The notes under the pieces: model-generated
What the model was told of the DNA's origin: nothing
What the model saw: only the letters and a program-made list of their open reading frames with translations
The model's database searches: none
Origin: Asterias amurensis
Taxonomy: Eukaryota > Echinodermata > Asteroidea > Forcipulatida > Asteriidae
Length of the DNA: 64,000 bases
Direction: 5' to 3'
NCBI RefSeq assembly: GCF_032118995.1
Contig: NC_092665.1
Coordinates: forward strand, 2,888,001 to 2,952,000
Program-made: the position numbers and the translations under genes
Shown: positions 21,801 to 34,752 of the stretch, piece by piece
Layout of the letters: the number at the start of each line of letters is the position of its first letter
Numbering within the stretch: position 1 is the first letter of the stretch

Positions 21801-22045
21801 TCATATTTATACATAAGAAATTTCTTCTGAAAGAAATCAATTGTAAGGGCACACTCATAAACTATTCAAAATCACGTCTAGCGGGTCAGGTGTTGTTTGG
21901 CTTTCATTTGCGATTTCAAACCCTGTGTCTTACATTTCCCGTAATGTCCAAAGAAAACCTTGACCATTTCCTCCTTGACTTCACTGAAAGGTGAAAAGCG
22001 GTTTGGTGTGAGTTTATGGAGCGCCCTCAGTCGCTCAGATAAAGT

Positions 22046-24440
22046 TTACAGGTTAATGAATCCGTCGAAGCCGCTGGAGGTTGTACCAGTACAACTCTGG
22101 CATTCGCATTCTTGCACCAATTCCACCAATTTGTCCACCTTTTGGGAAACGGTGTCTATGACGCAATCCAGCGGCATCTGTTGAAGAAAATTTGTGGATT
22201 TAAAGAAGAATTTCTGCCAAATCCTTACCAGAACAGTATGGATGAACATACGACAATAAAGATAGACAGACAAATGCTAAGCAACCTAAAAACGTTACAT
22301 ACAAGCCGAGTCATGGCGTATTATACATTGCTGTTGGCTTGTAACTTTTAGCTTGGCACATAAAATTGCAAGCTATGTTTTAACTATACATTGAATGTCA
22401 TATTTTACGGTCAGTCTTTCCTTGAAATGGTGCACCAGTATTACAATGATTGTGCGAACACCAAAATATAGTGATCAACAGCTTGTACCCCCCCCCCCAA
22501 CCCTACAGCTTTTGTGTTCTCAATGTGCTCTTGAAATCTCAGGAATCCTTAGAGGACTTTAAGGGGGGGGGGTGTTCTGTACTATAGTAAAAGAGTGTGT
22601 GATGGTATTGGTTAAAGCGTTGGAACATGGGGGGGGGGGTTGCTCAGTGGGGCATGCCATGGTAATGGTCATTGTACGCATTATTATTCGTAACGCCACA
22701 TACCCGTAACTTTGTGAGGTGCATTGAATGAAGTAGGGCACAAGTCCACTGAAGAGAATTCCTTTCATTGGTGAAAGTAAATTCCTGAGTAACGGGACCC
22801 ATTAGTTGCAAACATTTGAATATGACTGGGCGTCATTGCTGAAGAAATACCTGTAGTCAATTAGAATATAACGAACGCCCCTTTACCGGAATTTGGGTTC
22901 ATTCCTGCATTTGCCGTCAAGACGAGAGGTCTTCTGTACCGTATAGGTAACAGCTATGTTTCCGTTTCTTAATTCGTTATGTTCAGCCAATTTTTGTGTT
23001 ACTGGTTACTTCTGTGACTATAAAAGTATTGGGAACAGCATGGCCTTACAGACAGTGAACTGGTGAGTTGAAATGTAGAAAATAATTGTTTTAACGAACC
23101 TTCAGAAAAGCTGCTGCGTAAATTAATTGAGATGTTTATAATAATAAAAATGCCGGGAAAAAGTCCGTATCCTGCCACCACTTTTTCATTATGAAATAAT
23201 TTAGTACCCAAGTTACTTAAATGAGCTATTTCTTTTGGTAAAAATGAGATATTCCTTTTTGTAAAAATGAGAAAATACTCTTTTTTGGTTAAAATGCCGT
23301 ATTCTTTTCGGTAAAAAACAACCCCAGATATTCCTTTTGGTAAAAATGAGTGAACAAGTGCTACAGGATACGGAAATCTTTCCATAGTTACCTTTTGCCA
23401 TGTGGCTCTTGAAGGTTTACAGCAACTGCAGTAATGAAGCTGTGAGTTTGGCTCGACCGGCATCGTGCGGGGTACACTGTAGCTATAACACTGACCAAGA
23501 CACACCTGAATCACAAATCAATTTGTATTTACTATCAATGCGTTGAATTAAATTGAATTGACTTGAATTTAATTGAATTGAATTGAATTGAATGGTTTAT
23601 TCGTCGAGTGAAGAGTAGTGGACCCCTCCCTCAAACTAAAATAGGCCAAAATTGCACAGGAGATGCCAGAAAGAAAAGAACGTGTTGATTTTATTTTTCA
23701 ATTTGTTTATGAAGTCTTTGTTCATGTTTTCCTTCGTAATGTCGTTGTATTTTTGATCTGGATCGTCTTTAGATAGTGATTATTTTCCGCTTTTTGACTA
23801 TCCGCAGAATTGTGCTCTATATTTGTATTGTTAGTTCTTTGGATATTGTACGAGTGCTGCCTTGAAATTAATGAATAAATTAATTGATCAATGTTTAAAT
23901 GAATAAAATAGATATAGGTTCAAGTGGACATTAATGCTTATAGACTTAAACGAAAATTAGTTTTTTTCCCTCTTGTTTTTTCATGATCTTACAGGAAACT
24001 TGATTAGTATTGATTTAATTTGGCCCTGTTGAGATTTCCGCTCTTGTCAATTTGTCTTTGTCCATATAAGTGAATCGTCATGTTTTGGGTTTTTTTTTTT
24101 TTTTGGGGGGGGGGGAACAAACTACGTATAATTGTGTGCAAACCCATCAAAAAGAGGAGAACAACCTGGCACAATATTCTTGTATCTTAAAAATAAAATA
24201 AAAAATTAAAACCTTGTTAGAAATTTTCTTTGACGTGCATCCTTCATGGCTGATAACTTGCTGTATACCTTGCGCCTCACACCAAGCTGACTTGTCCGGG
24301 AACAGAGGCAATCTGTCCACGGGTTGTCCCCCGGTGTGGCCGCCCCTACCACCGGGCCGAGCCCACGCTGTGGAAAGGGCCAAGATCGTTATCCAAACTG
24401 CTATGGTTAGCAAGTGTGTGAGGGTGCTGTTTGAAGTCAT
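22046..24440 (-). CDS. NBL1: DAN-family BMP antagonist, NBL1-like, three coding exons
   Basis: Secreted cystine-knot protein that binds BMP/GDF ligands and blocks their receptors. Coding exons on the minus strand: 24440-24213, 23505-23392 and 22177-22046, all joined in phase 0, giving 157 residues (human NBL1 about 181). Residues 1-27 are a signal peptide (TIAVWITILALSTAWA). The DAN domain starts LPLFPDKSAWCEAQGI, then EGC, VCLGQCYSYSVPRT, HYCSCCKPSRATW, LDC and VQECECQSC. Cys spacing is colinear with vertebrate NBL1, including LPLFPDKSAWCEA; the YCSCC triplet has one Cys more. The His-rich tail of vertebrate NBL1 is missing. The first donor is weak (AAG/GTTTTA), but it is the only GT that joins the frames. 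AATAAA (complement of 21792-21797) lies ~250 bp downstream. Non-coding 5' exons further up (>24440) are possible. Confidence 0.93.
22490..22640. repeat. Poly-C/poly-G tracts in NBL1 intron 2
   Basis: C run at ~22488-22498, G run at ~22563-22572 and G run at ~22629-22640, within one intron of NBL1. Simple sequence with no other feature. Confidence 0.8.
23155..23384. mobile_element. MITE related to 11004-11134, expanded by an internal ~25-bp tandem repeat
   Basis: Ends AGTCCGTATCCTGCCACCAC and CAGGATACGGAAATCTTTCC resemble the CPLANE2-intron element, as does the centre (ATGAAATAAT...AGTA). Between them a unit of the form TATTCCTTTTGGTAAAAATGAG is repeated about five times. Its edge lies within ~7 bp of the NBL1 exon 2 donor. 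Confidence 0.7.
23540..23595. repeat. (GAATT)n pentanucleotide microsatellite
   Basis: Imperfect run of TTGAATTGAATT units ending at ...GAATGGTTTATTCGTC, in NBL1 intron 1. Such runs often mark the 3' end of a non-LTR element, but no element body was recognised. Confidence 0.8.
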
Positions 24441-25745
24441 AGTGAGTTTCAGTGTGTGTACCTGTGGTGAGGGGAAAATATTGATTGTTTTAAAAGAAAA
24501 TTATGGGTTATTAATTTCATAAGAGTCCTTTATGGTTCAACAGAGAAACATTGCCGTCTCGAACTGCCAAATATGCCCTCAAATAATCTCGTGACAAAAT
24601 TTAAGGTAGAGAACGTATGATTATTAATATTTTGAGTGTCACAGCTCTAATTGCAATAATGAAACATGAATCTCTAGCAAAGTTTTCCCCGCGTCCGCCA
24701 TTTTGAATAAACGGCATTTAGCAAACTATTAGTTTTTTTTTACTAAATTCGAAGAGTTCACCGAATTTTATCCTCCAACCTTATGACATGCGAGAATAAT
24801 TCGAGTACACTGCAGAAGTGCGAAGCTAGACGCACGTATGTCTTTTTGAGTATTTCAAAGGACTTGTCCTTTGTGCTGTATAAACTGTAGTATACTACGA
24901 AAGTAAAAGGCCGACGGTAGGGCTAGTTCTGCAGCTGAAATAATATCCTTGTGAGACAAGACGTATAACTTCGTATATATAATTTGTCACGGGTATAGGT
25001 TTTGGGTGTGACCGACCGCTTAACCCCTTCACCCGATGTTTGCCCCGCATAAACCCGCAAAGACAACTGCGGCAGCGTGAAACGTGTGATTTGTATACCA
25101 TAGTCTTGCCTCGAGGCGTTACACTCAACGCACATAACGTCACAAACTCACATAACGCCCTCGGTACAGTACGACCAATGCAGACCTATATACTGAGAGT
25201 TGAGCGCCGAAAGTTATTAGTCAAGTACTGTAACATACTAACTAGCGCCATCTACTGGTCAGAATGTAATAAACTTAGCAGCAAGAGCGATGTTTTGTAT
25301 AACCTGCGTTTTTTTCAAACCTGCATGAATGTGTAGCGATACATTTGTTTGTTAGTTTATTTGTTCGGTTGGTCTCAATTATTTTTGAGAAAATTACGCG
25401 ATTGTGTACAGATACCAGTATGTAAAATAAACAAAACGAAAATTATTTACAATGACAAGTTAGGGAAAGAAGACGCTTTCTTCTAATGCTTACTTGCCAA
25501 CAGCAACAAAGAGATAACAAAATCACTTGGGGGAAAAAAATATAAAAAAATCACTAATCTGTTTATACCGAATCTCTTATGAAAACTAAACTAAGCGTCT
25601 ATCAATAATTCCCAACGTACTTGACCCTTGGGTCAACTTAACTTGTAAAAGTCTAGACGGGTCAATTGCCCCGGGCTTGTTTAGTCGGTTTCACTTTGTA
25701 AAGGAGAAAGGATGCAAACGGGGCAAGTATAAACAGTGTTGCTGC
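24441..25745. other. 5' flank of NBL1, no gene seen
   Basis: This must hold the proximal NBL1 5' UTR or an intron leading to it. No TATA box or CpG-rich block stands out. Palindromic GGGTCA-type motifs occur at ~25615-25680. Confidence 0.45.
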
Positions 25746-26113
25746 TTAAAGACAGTGGACACTATTGGTAATTGCTCAAAATAATTTGTATCAAAAACCT
25801 TTCTTGATTACGAGTAATGGGGAGAGATTAATAGTATAAAACATTGTGAGAAACAGCTCCCTCTGAAATGACGCAGTTTTCGAGAAAGAAGTAATTTTCC
25901 ACGAATTCGAATTCGAGCTCTCGAAATCAAGCATCTAAAAGCGCACAACTTCGTGTGACAAGGTTGTTTTTTTTCTTTTTCATAGTTATCTCTTAACTTT
26001 GACGATCACTTGAGCTGAAATTTTCCCAGGTTGGTTATTTTATGCACATGTTGAGATACACCAAGTGAGAAGACTGGTCTTTGGCAATTACCAAAGGTGT
26101 CCAGTGTCTTTAA
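25746..26113 (+). mobile_element. TTAA-flanked ~370-bp MITE, copy 1
   Basis: Starts TTAAAGACAGTGGACACTAT and ends AGGTGTCCAGTGTCTTTAA. Diagnostic interior blocks: AACATTGTGAGAAAC, GCTCCCTCTGAA, TTTTCGAGAAAGAAGTAATT, CACAACTTCGTGTGACAAGG and ACACCAAGTGAGAAGACTGG. No protein-coding capacity. Both ends carry TTAA, so TTAA-specific (piggyBac-like) insertion is a reasonable guess. Confidence 0.85.
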
Positions 26114-26747
26114 AGGGAAGTTGGATGGGGATGCCTCAATTTAGTTCAATTATATCTTGCTTTCTGTGAACTTTCACTAAATTTCGGTGACCATGCCTCG
26201 GTTAAAACAAAGAAAATGCAATGTATGCTTATTGTCAGGGTTTTTACGCACGTTCTTATTGGCCGTGTTTCGAATTATTTTGATAATCTTGACAGCCGGA
26301 TTTCAGCTCATTTTTCTTTGACGGTGTTTGTTCCGTATTGAATCCTGTTTTGATCAGTAACCGATGCTGTCTGAATGGTAGTCTTACTTTCAAGTCTGAG
26401 ACGAGGAATGTAGGCTAATGACGGAGGTTAATCCACAAGAGGGCGCTATTTTGTGCAATAATGTTCTGGCTATCGGGTAGACCAGCCACGATCTCAGACT
26501 TGGAACCAAGTCTGAGACCGTGGCCGATGAGCAGTAGCTGATCAAGCCTTGGACAGTAAAATTTCACACAGGGTGATAAATCTTGTGAATGCGTTTATTC
26601 CAACCTCTGTTTAAACTCGACTCATCAACCAGCCGAGATGTTATGAAGATGAAGACAATAATGTGAGGAATTGCAAAGATCGTAAATGTCGTAAATCATT
26701 ATGGGATTTGCACGTGCAATTACAAATAAAACGTTATTTATGGTGAA

Positions 26748-27120
26748 TTAAAGGCAGTGGACACTATTGGTAGTTACTCAAAATAATTATTAGCATAAAA
26801 CCTTACTTGATAACAAGTAATGGGGAGAGGTTGATAGTATAAAACATTGTGAGAAACGGCTCCCTCTGAAGTGACGTAGTTTTCGAGACAGAAGTAATTT
26901 TCCAGTTTGATTTCCAGACCTCAGAATTAGATTTTGAGATTAGATCTGAAAGCACACAACTTCGTGTGACAAGGGTGTTTTTTTCTTTCAATATTATCTC
27001 GCAACTCGACGACCAATTGAGCTCAAATGTTCACAGGTTTGTTATTTTATGGATGTATTGAGATACATCAAGTGAGAAGACTGGTCTTTGACAATTACCA
27101 ATAGTGTGAAGTGTCTTTAA
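26748..27120 (+). mobile_element. TTAA-flanked MITE, copy 2
   Basis: Begins TTAAAGGCAGTGGACAC and ends AAGTGTCTTTAA, with all interior family blocks present. It lies ~640 bp from copy 1 in the same orientation. Confidence 0.85.
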
Positions 27121-27194
27121 AGGAAAACGTATATCACTTGCAGACCTAAAGTTCTGCTTTTGCTCACATCTTAAAGACATTTAGAAGTATTGAA

Positions 27195-27345
27195 GTGGAT
27201 TTTTACCTCGGTTTCTGCGTCATTTTGACCATTGTTTGTGTCATTTTGACACATATTTCGGGTCAGAAGTGGGTCAGTGCCCACGGTACCCGGATCCGGG
27301 TCAATTCTGACCCGGATCTGGGTCAATTCTGACCTGGATGTTGTG
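27195..27345. repeat. Repeat rich in GGGTCA/TGACCC palindromes
   Basis: Contains GGGTCAATTCTGACCC (27298-27313) and a second GGGTCAATTCTGACC (27320-27334), plus TTTGACC and TTTGACAC half-blocks. The same kind of sequence recurs at 35385-35475, 47895-48060, 51060-51190 and 54170-54330. Confidence 0.6.
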
Positions 27346-28214
27346 AGAGTTCTTTGTCATCATCGTTCAAAAAAATTCTCACATTGATACTCGGCAAGAG
27401 TTGTGCACACTATTGATTTGGCCCTCTAACGACGAAACAGTTTTTTTGTTGGTAATAATGCAATGCAGTAGCACCTTTAAGGTGTTTTCCGAGCAATGGA
27501 AAACCATTACCGTTCGGGTGTGGGCAATCGTGTAATAACTCTCCTAAAATTGTCATTATTAGGTGTTAAACACAATAGTTATACTTCTCAAGTGGTTGAT
27601 GTGGTGGTACTTCGGAGCCTTTTTACCGCTCCATAAGTTAGTCTTAAATCTTCATAAGTTAGTCTTAAATCAGTCATTATTATCGTATTTATGACATGCT
27701 GTTTGCGGTCAGGTCAAACTTGGTAAAAGAATTGACAGTTGATCCTAAATCTTCCGACAGCGTCCCCACCTTTTGGGGTAGTTAGCTGCATCTTGAAAAA
27801 ACATCACGTACGGACTCATAAAATAATCGCTCCTCACAAAGTGTATTTTGTGTTTATATCGTTGTCTTCAAGATCTCGAGAAGTGGATTTTTGAGGTGGC
27901 ATTGCAAACCTAGTGTGGATTTGAGAACATAAGAAAGTTGAGGCTTTGCATTTGATGTTCTGGAGCTTTTTTTTTGACTTGCCAGATGTTTACTCTCAAA
28001 TATTATTGTTGTTTTTTGTTATAATAGCATGATTGGTCTTACAAAATAAAACAGGGATGCCCTCAGTTTTGTACTTGAGTTAGCATTACACGTGTGAACC
28101 TGAGAAAAAAATATGTCCTCATAAAGCAAGGTTCTGAAACATTCTGTTGATTTTACACAAGCACAACTTCACAAGATTTTCACCACTGTTGAAGAATTTT
28201 CCTCAAGTGAAAGA

Positions 28215-28486
28215 ATATTATACAACAATGTGAGAAATGGCTCTTTCTGAAGTAGCGTATAGTTTTTGAGTAAGAGTGTACTTCTCTCGTTCAAGCCTTT
28301 TATCGGGCATCTGAAAGCGCAAACATTTTTGTGCAACAAGGGTGTTTTTTCTTTCATTATCTTCTTGTAACTTTGATGACCAATTAAGTCAAAATTTTCA
28401 CAAAAGTTTCTGTTTTATGCATTTGTTAGGATACACCAAGTGAGAATACTGGTCTACAATTACCAAAAGGTGTCCAGTGCCTTTAA
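28215..28486 (+). mobile_element. TTAA-type MITE, copy 3 (5' end eroded)
   Basis: ACAATGTGAGAAATGGCTC onward matches the family, ending GGTGTCCAGTGCCTTTAA. The left ~60 bp are not recognisable. Confidence 0.7.
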
Positions 28487-29997
28487 TGTCAAATTCTAAG
28501 TTTCGAAAGCAATTTTTGGGAACATCAAAACGTCTTAACTATTGTTACCTTTAGAGTAGTGTTCTGTCTTCTGTAAGTCAACCGTGACGACACGGTTCCA
28601 TTCAATCAGGTCTGTGGTATTCCGGATTATTCGGGAGGGTTGGTTGGTAGGAAATGATTCGTGGCGATATGTTGGCTCGGAACGCGTATTTCATGAAGTC
28701 TTTAGAAACGCACAGTTGGTGTCAAAGACCTATGCATTTTGTGCTATTTAGAAATTATAGTTTTCTGTTTTTTTCCTAGTAAATTAACAACCAACCTAAA
28801 AAGAACCCAAATTTAAAAACAATATAGTTCTGTTAGTCTGTCATTATGTCTATGTGAAAGGAGATTCTTTGTTCCCAACCCAATACAGCGAATTGGTTGT
28901 AGAACTGCTCAAGAACAAACAAAAGTTGCTTATATAAAAAATATATATATATAGCACAAAAGTTTACCAGCCTGTTCACACTGCGCCGTCTTTGACTGGT
29001 CTCCTGCAGTAGTTTTGCAGAACTGAACATTTTTAATTACTTGTTTTTCTATATACGGAAGCTGTAAATGAAGTGGAATGCGATGTCCTATTCCATGGAG
29101 TTACTTAATAAATACAAAAAGTAGCTAAGCACAAAATAATTTTGCTAACCAAAATTCAATGCAGATGCTAATTTCAAAGATGGCTTCCTTCATAAACGTA
29201 AACAACAACAAAATAAAAACTCCACAAAACTTACCTTATACAAAAAGTGTTCCGCACGACTCTCTTTTAAAAACCTCCTTCCCTCCTCAACCAGAACGTC
29301 TGAATTCCAACTCTAAATTCACTGCTCTCTACCTCCAACTTCCAAACCTGAATTTATCCCCACCTGCAAAAAGCCAACAAGGTGTGTATTATTATTGCCC
29401 TAATTCTCCCCATCGGGGGCAGGACTTGTTTTCTTTAACGAAGCTCGCTTGCTGAAAGAGAGCTGTATAGCTATAAATTACGGCACCGGTCGCTTTAGAT
29501 AAAAAGCAACGCCTCGTTCGAGAACTATTTATCATTTTGATTTATTGAGCGGTGTCTGACTGTTCTTTTAAAGCGCGTTTTGGTAACTTTTGGTGACCCG
29601 CGGTCCGCGCCTGTGATTTGTCAAGAAGGGAGTGAAAATGACCCAATAAAAACGCCTTTGTGTCATGTATGAGGGTAAATTTAGTACAAATTGGAAATGT
29701 TGTCACCTTGTATGGAGAAATTTAGCGTCGTAGTTTTGAACTTTTTGCTGTATTTTTTTTTCTGTTCCTTGGTGGACGTTGCTAACTTTGTTAAAGTGGT
29801 CGTAATATACCTATAAAAAATACATCCCTAATCTGATTTCACTTATTGATCTGCTCATTCAATCCAAATAATTTGGTTAGCAAACAATTAAAATAAAATG
29901 CATATTATTTATTCAAAGGTTGTTTTTTAACCTATGTTCTAACTTGGCATTCCCATGATGTTTCTTGAAAACTCTACTCTCCAAACCAAGTTGCTTA
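28487..29997. other. Non-coding, no gene seen
   Basis: AT-rich with short open frames lacking recognisable domains. A 98-codon plus-strand frame at 29159-29455 has no usable splice or homology signal. Confidence 0.45.
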
Positions 29998-30346
29998 TAA
30001 AGGCAGTGGACACTTTTGGTAACTACCCAAAATAATTATTAGCATAAAACCTTTTTTTGGCGACAAGTAATGGGGAGAAGTTGATGGTATAAAACATTGT
30101 GAGAAACGGCTCCCTTTGAAGTGCCATAGTTTTTGAAAAAGAAGTAAATTCCACGAATTTGATTTCGAGACCTCAGATTTAGAACTTGAGTTCTCAAAAT
30201 CAACCATCTTAAACGCACACAACTTCGTGTGACAAGGTTTTTTTTCTTTCATTATTATCTCGCAACTTCAATGGCCGATTGAGCTGAGATGCACCAACTG
30301 TGAAGGCTAGTCTTTGACAATTACCAATAGTTACCACTGACTTTAA
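29998..30346 (+). mobile_element. TTAA-type MITE, copy 4
   Basis: Left end TATAAAGGCAGTGGACACTT and right end CACTGACTTTAA, with family interior blocks intact. Confidence 0.8.
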
Positions 30347-31062
30347 GAAAGTTCAGTGCTGTGTTTTGACATAGAGGGACCAGTTTTCTTTGGTCGCGTG
30401 GTTTCGGTTCAACTGCAGAACTGGCACCTTGTGTTCGCCCATGCATTTTTCGAATAACCCAAACAAAATGGCTTCTATTCGCAATTTGTCGCAATATCAA
30501 TTAAAATCCAATATACAACCACTTTTTAAAATGTGGCTTGAAATGAAATCCATTTACCATTGTGCTTTTTATGACAACTACATGCATAGTCGTGCTCTCA
30601 ACCCTTTAATGCGCCCATAAAACTCCTAACTCCTTGGGTGTTATTATGGTGTATAAATCAACAACCAACTCGTTGTGCTGAACCCATAAAATGATTGTTA
30701 TAGATTGGAGAAAGTCTCTCGAGGTGTCCTCCGGCTCGTCAATCACAAGTGATGATGTTTTACACGCTTTCTTTAATGGATTGTAGTTCGTGAAACAATT
30801 CCAGGCACGCTTTGATAGAGATGGGCACTTGGCCAAAATACATTGAGCAGTATCAGTTACTTGTTTGGGTTCTTCACATGTCCACATGAAATGTTTTCTC
30901 AGAGTTGCATTCCACGTTGGGGATAGTAGATATCTTGATGCATATAAAGTAACAGTAGAAGCATCAAAACCAGTGCTGACCCTTATCTTGATGCAACTAA
31001 TATGACACTTACAGCAGCAAAACTGAGCTGTACCGTATCCATGATGCAAAGAGTGTCTACGA

Positions 31063-31262
31063 GCTTATACAGTGATGTACATTATATTGATTCAAAGACA
31101 GTAAGCTTCCATGCTTATACAGTGATGTACTTTATATTGATTCAAAGACAGTAAGCTTCCATGCTTATACAGTGATGTACATTATATTGATTCAAAGACA
31201 GTAAGCTTCCATGCTTATACAGTGATGTACCTGATATTGATGCACATACATGTTCAAACGTA
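31063..31262 (+). repeat. 50-bp tandem repeat, four near-identical units
   Basis: Units start at 31063, 31113, 31163 and 31213, each beginning GCTTATACAGTGATGTAC and containing TATTGATTCAAAGACAGTAA. More diverged units (GTACCTTATCTTGATTCAAA type) continue on both sides. Confidence 0.85.
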
Positions 31263-31455
31263 CAGTAGCAATAATTATTACAGTGATGTACCTTGTTGAT
31301 GCAAAGAGTTGCAGTATCTACCAGTGATTACCTTTTAAGAATGCAAATAGAACAAAACACTACAGTAGCTACATTTATACCAGTGTTGTACCTTCTTGCT
31401 ACAAAGAGAGTAAATTTACAGTAGCTTCACTTATACCAGTGAAAAATACCTGTTA

Positions 31456-31841
31456 TTAAAGGCAGTGTACACTATTGGTAATTACTCAAAATAATGATCA
31501 GCATAACACTTTACTTGGTAATGAGTAATGGGGAGAGGATGATAGTATAAAACATTGTGATAAACGGCTCCATCTGAAGTAACATAGTTTTCGAGAAAGA
31601 AGTATTTTTCCACGAATTTGATTTCGAGACCTCAAGTTTAGAATTTGAGGTCTCGAAATCAACCATCTAAAAGCACACAACTTCGTGTGACAAGGGTGTT
31701 TTTTCTTTCATTATTATCTCGCAACTTCGACCACCGATTGAGCTCAAATTGTCACAGGTTTGTTATTTTATGTATATGTTGAGATACACCAAGTGAGAAG
31801 ACTGGTCTTTGACAATTACCAATAGTGTCCACTGTCTATAA
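31456..31841 (+). mobile_element. TTAA-type MITE, copy 5, inside the satellite
   Basis: Starts TTAAAGGCAGTGTACACTAT and ends AGTGTCCACTGTCTATAA. Satellite units resume directly on both sides. Confidence 0.8.
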
Positions 31842-33269
31842 TGCAATAAGCTAGCAGTATTTTTACAAATGCACCTTGCATGTGGATGCAAATTAGTAAG
31901 CTAACTCACAGTAGGTACATTTATACCAGTGATGTACCTTATCTTGATGCAGAGAGAGTAAACTAACAGTAGCTAACACTTATACCAGAGACCTTATATA
32001 AATACAAAGCTAGCAACATTTGTACCAGTATTGTACCTTACATTGATGCAAATTGAATAAACTTATATTAGCTAACACTTTAAATACACGTTATGTACAT
32101 TATATTGATGTAAAGAGTGTAAGCGAACAGTGAGGTTATAAGAACCTTTGCAATAATTTTACAGATGTCGTACCTTACCTTGAGTCAAAGAGAGTACCTA
32201 TACACCGATTTGAAGCAGTCTTACGAATATCAAAAATGCTGGTCCGAATTTCTAAAAACAGAGATCTATACTACATAGTTCATCGACGTTTCGTGAAGTG
32301 GAAGAACGAACTGTGAATTTGACAAATGCATCTTGTTTGCGTCGTGGTCTGTCGTTGAAACTAGAGTTTAGAGTGCTTTGAAGTGGGAACATGGGTAATC
32401 GCAAGCGTACCCTATAAATCAAATGTCATGTAAACTATGTATGGCTATCAATCATTCAAAGAAATGAACCAATTCAAACGAGATTTTCTGTATGAAAGTG
32501 CTTATTCTAACTATTTTTACACTTATGTCATAACACTTTATGTACTTGAATGGGCTATTTTAAGTTGTTTGCAAACTGTTTATGATTTTATCATTTCCAA
32601 TAATTGGGAATTTTCTACAGACTTGCATAGACAAAGTACAATGCTACGTTCAAATTGGCACGTGGGTGTCGTCATTTGCAAAAAATGATACAAAACTACA
32701 ACACAGGGTGTTAAAATAGCACCTATTTTTGCCAAAACAAATACATTGTTACACAATTCTTTTCAGAACCATCCCAACTCAATGATATTAGAGACAATCA
32801 TTACATGGTGTTACCGTAAACCCTTTTTATACCGTATTTCCACCATGCAAAGTTTCAAATCATATACTTGTCTATATATTTGTTATCAAATACTCTACCT
32901 TTGTTGAACGCCTAAGTAATTTGATCTGAACGTAATAAAGCTATACTGCCTGTAAAGGTTCGTGGCCCCGGTAGCACAAGCGAAAGTGATGAGTACGTTG
33001 CGAGGCCAGTCGGTGGCCCTAGCCCCCTCCAAGCACCCTGACGAACGACGAAAAGAACGGCCGACAAGGCCTTCCTGTGCTCTGGGGAGCCATCTAAGTC
33101 TCCCCGGACTACCCAATCATCAAAATTTAATTAATTCCATGGATTTTTTAATAAATTCTTGAAATGTTCCGGAAAAACCATGAATGGGAGCTCAATGAGG
33201 CGTTTTCGAGTAAGCTGTACGTGAGAAAAATAATGTCTGTACATTTTTGTTTCCCCTCGTTTTATTTGA

Positions 33270-33760
33270 CATTAAAGGGAAGGTATACAATTAATGTTAA
33301 TAAATGTTCTTGTTTAAAGTACATCAGCTTCGATAATGAAGCGTTTTGAGAATTATTTCGCTTCGAACTATGGGAATCATGTCAGGTTTGTTTTATTCCA
33401 TCCAAAAAAGTTTGAATTTGAGAAACGTACAGTCAGAAACGTTTTTCAGATTGTGTATTCCAATTACGAATAATTCTTCCCGCATGGATGTAATCGCCCG
33501 GATTTTGGCAATGTCTCAAAATCGCTACAACCTTTTGAAATGAAATTTAAAAGGGGCAACTTTTCTAGGTAATATTTGCCTCTGCAATTAAGTCTTTTTC
33601 GAGAAAGTTTAAAAGAACGCAAAAGCTCATTTTGGTTGTAACAACCAAAATTAAGGACAATGTGTTTATACGCTGAGAATTGTGCATGTTTTTCACTATC
33701 TCGTCTCCTGACTCGCACAACAGATTAAGCTGAAAATTTCACAGGTTTGTTATTTCACGT
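33270..33760. mobile_element. Possible diverged relative of the TTAA MITE
   Basis: Starts with ATTAAAGGGAAGGTATAC and carries TTTTTCGAGAAAG, ATTAAGCTGAAAATTTCACAG and GGTTTGTTATTT in family order. The right terminus is not recognisable. Confidence 0.4.
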
Positions 33761-34399
33761 AGGCTCCTTTTGTTCCCTTTGTACTTTTTAAATTTATTGC
33801 CTTGTTTGATAAATTTCTCCTGTTTTGGCTTCGTTTTGCTTTTATAATGTTTAGTGTGTTTTGCCTTTTTAATGTACAGCGCCTTTGAGCAATTTTTTTG
33901 ATATATGGCGCTTTATAAATACTGTTATTATTATAGGCCTTTAAAAAATGGTTGATCACCCCAAACATGAAAACTGTTTTGTCGGCTCTTCCGAACCCGT
34001 AACCTTTAGGACAACCTTGGCTAGAGGGCGCCACTTCCTTCTCTGTATTATTCTGACCTATGAAATAATGACCTACTTCATCGCGAAGCAACCTTGTGAT
34101 AAATCTCCCTCTGGAGACGACCAGTTTTGAATAAAGGAACATGCTTGATGGTTCCTCTGTCTTAAATATGTCATTATTACAGAAAGTCGCAAATAATCTG
34201 TCACTATTTCTTTGGACACTACACTTAAACAGTACACTGGATGTGCCTGGTGCATGATACAACGTTTAGTAACAAACGTTTTGGCCAACACTATTTATGT
34301 ACTTTATCTTCAAAGAGATTAAAGAACCCGGTACTATATTCGTTAAGTTTACTGTACCTTACCTTGATATGAAGGGTCTATCATACAGGCAGCAGTAGC

Positions 34400-34752
34400 T
34401 TAAAGGCAGTGGACACTATTGGTAATTGCAGTACTCAAAGTAATGATAGTATACAACATTGTGAGGAACGGCTCCCTCGGAAGTGACATAGTTTTCGAGA
34501 AAGAAGTAATTTTCCACGAATTTGATTTCGGGACCTCAATTTTAAAATTTGAGGTCTCGAAAAATCAAGCATCTGAAAGCACACAACTTCGTGTGACAAG
34601 GGTGTTCTTTTTTTTAGTTCATAGTTATCTTCGAACTCCGACGACCAATCGCGCTCAAATTTTCACAGGTTTGTTGATTTATGCATATGTTGAGATACAC
34701 CAAGTGAGAAGACTGGTCTTTGACAATTACCAATAGTGTCCAATGTCTTCAA
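34400..34752 (+). mobile_element. TTAA-type MITE, copy 6, inside the satellite
   Basis: Starts TTAAAGGCAGTGGACACTAT and ends ATAGTGTCCAATGTCTTC. Part of the interior near the left end (the TAATTATTAGC block) is deleted. Confidence 0.8.

Noticed and set aside
32950-33120. GC-richer patch with an open frame that could be a LINE 3' end
   Set aside because: No reverse transcriptase motif or defined boundary; left unannotated.
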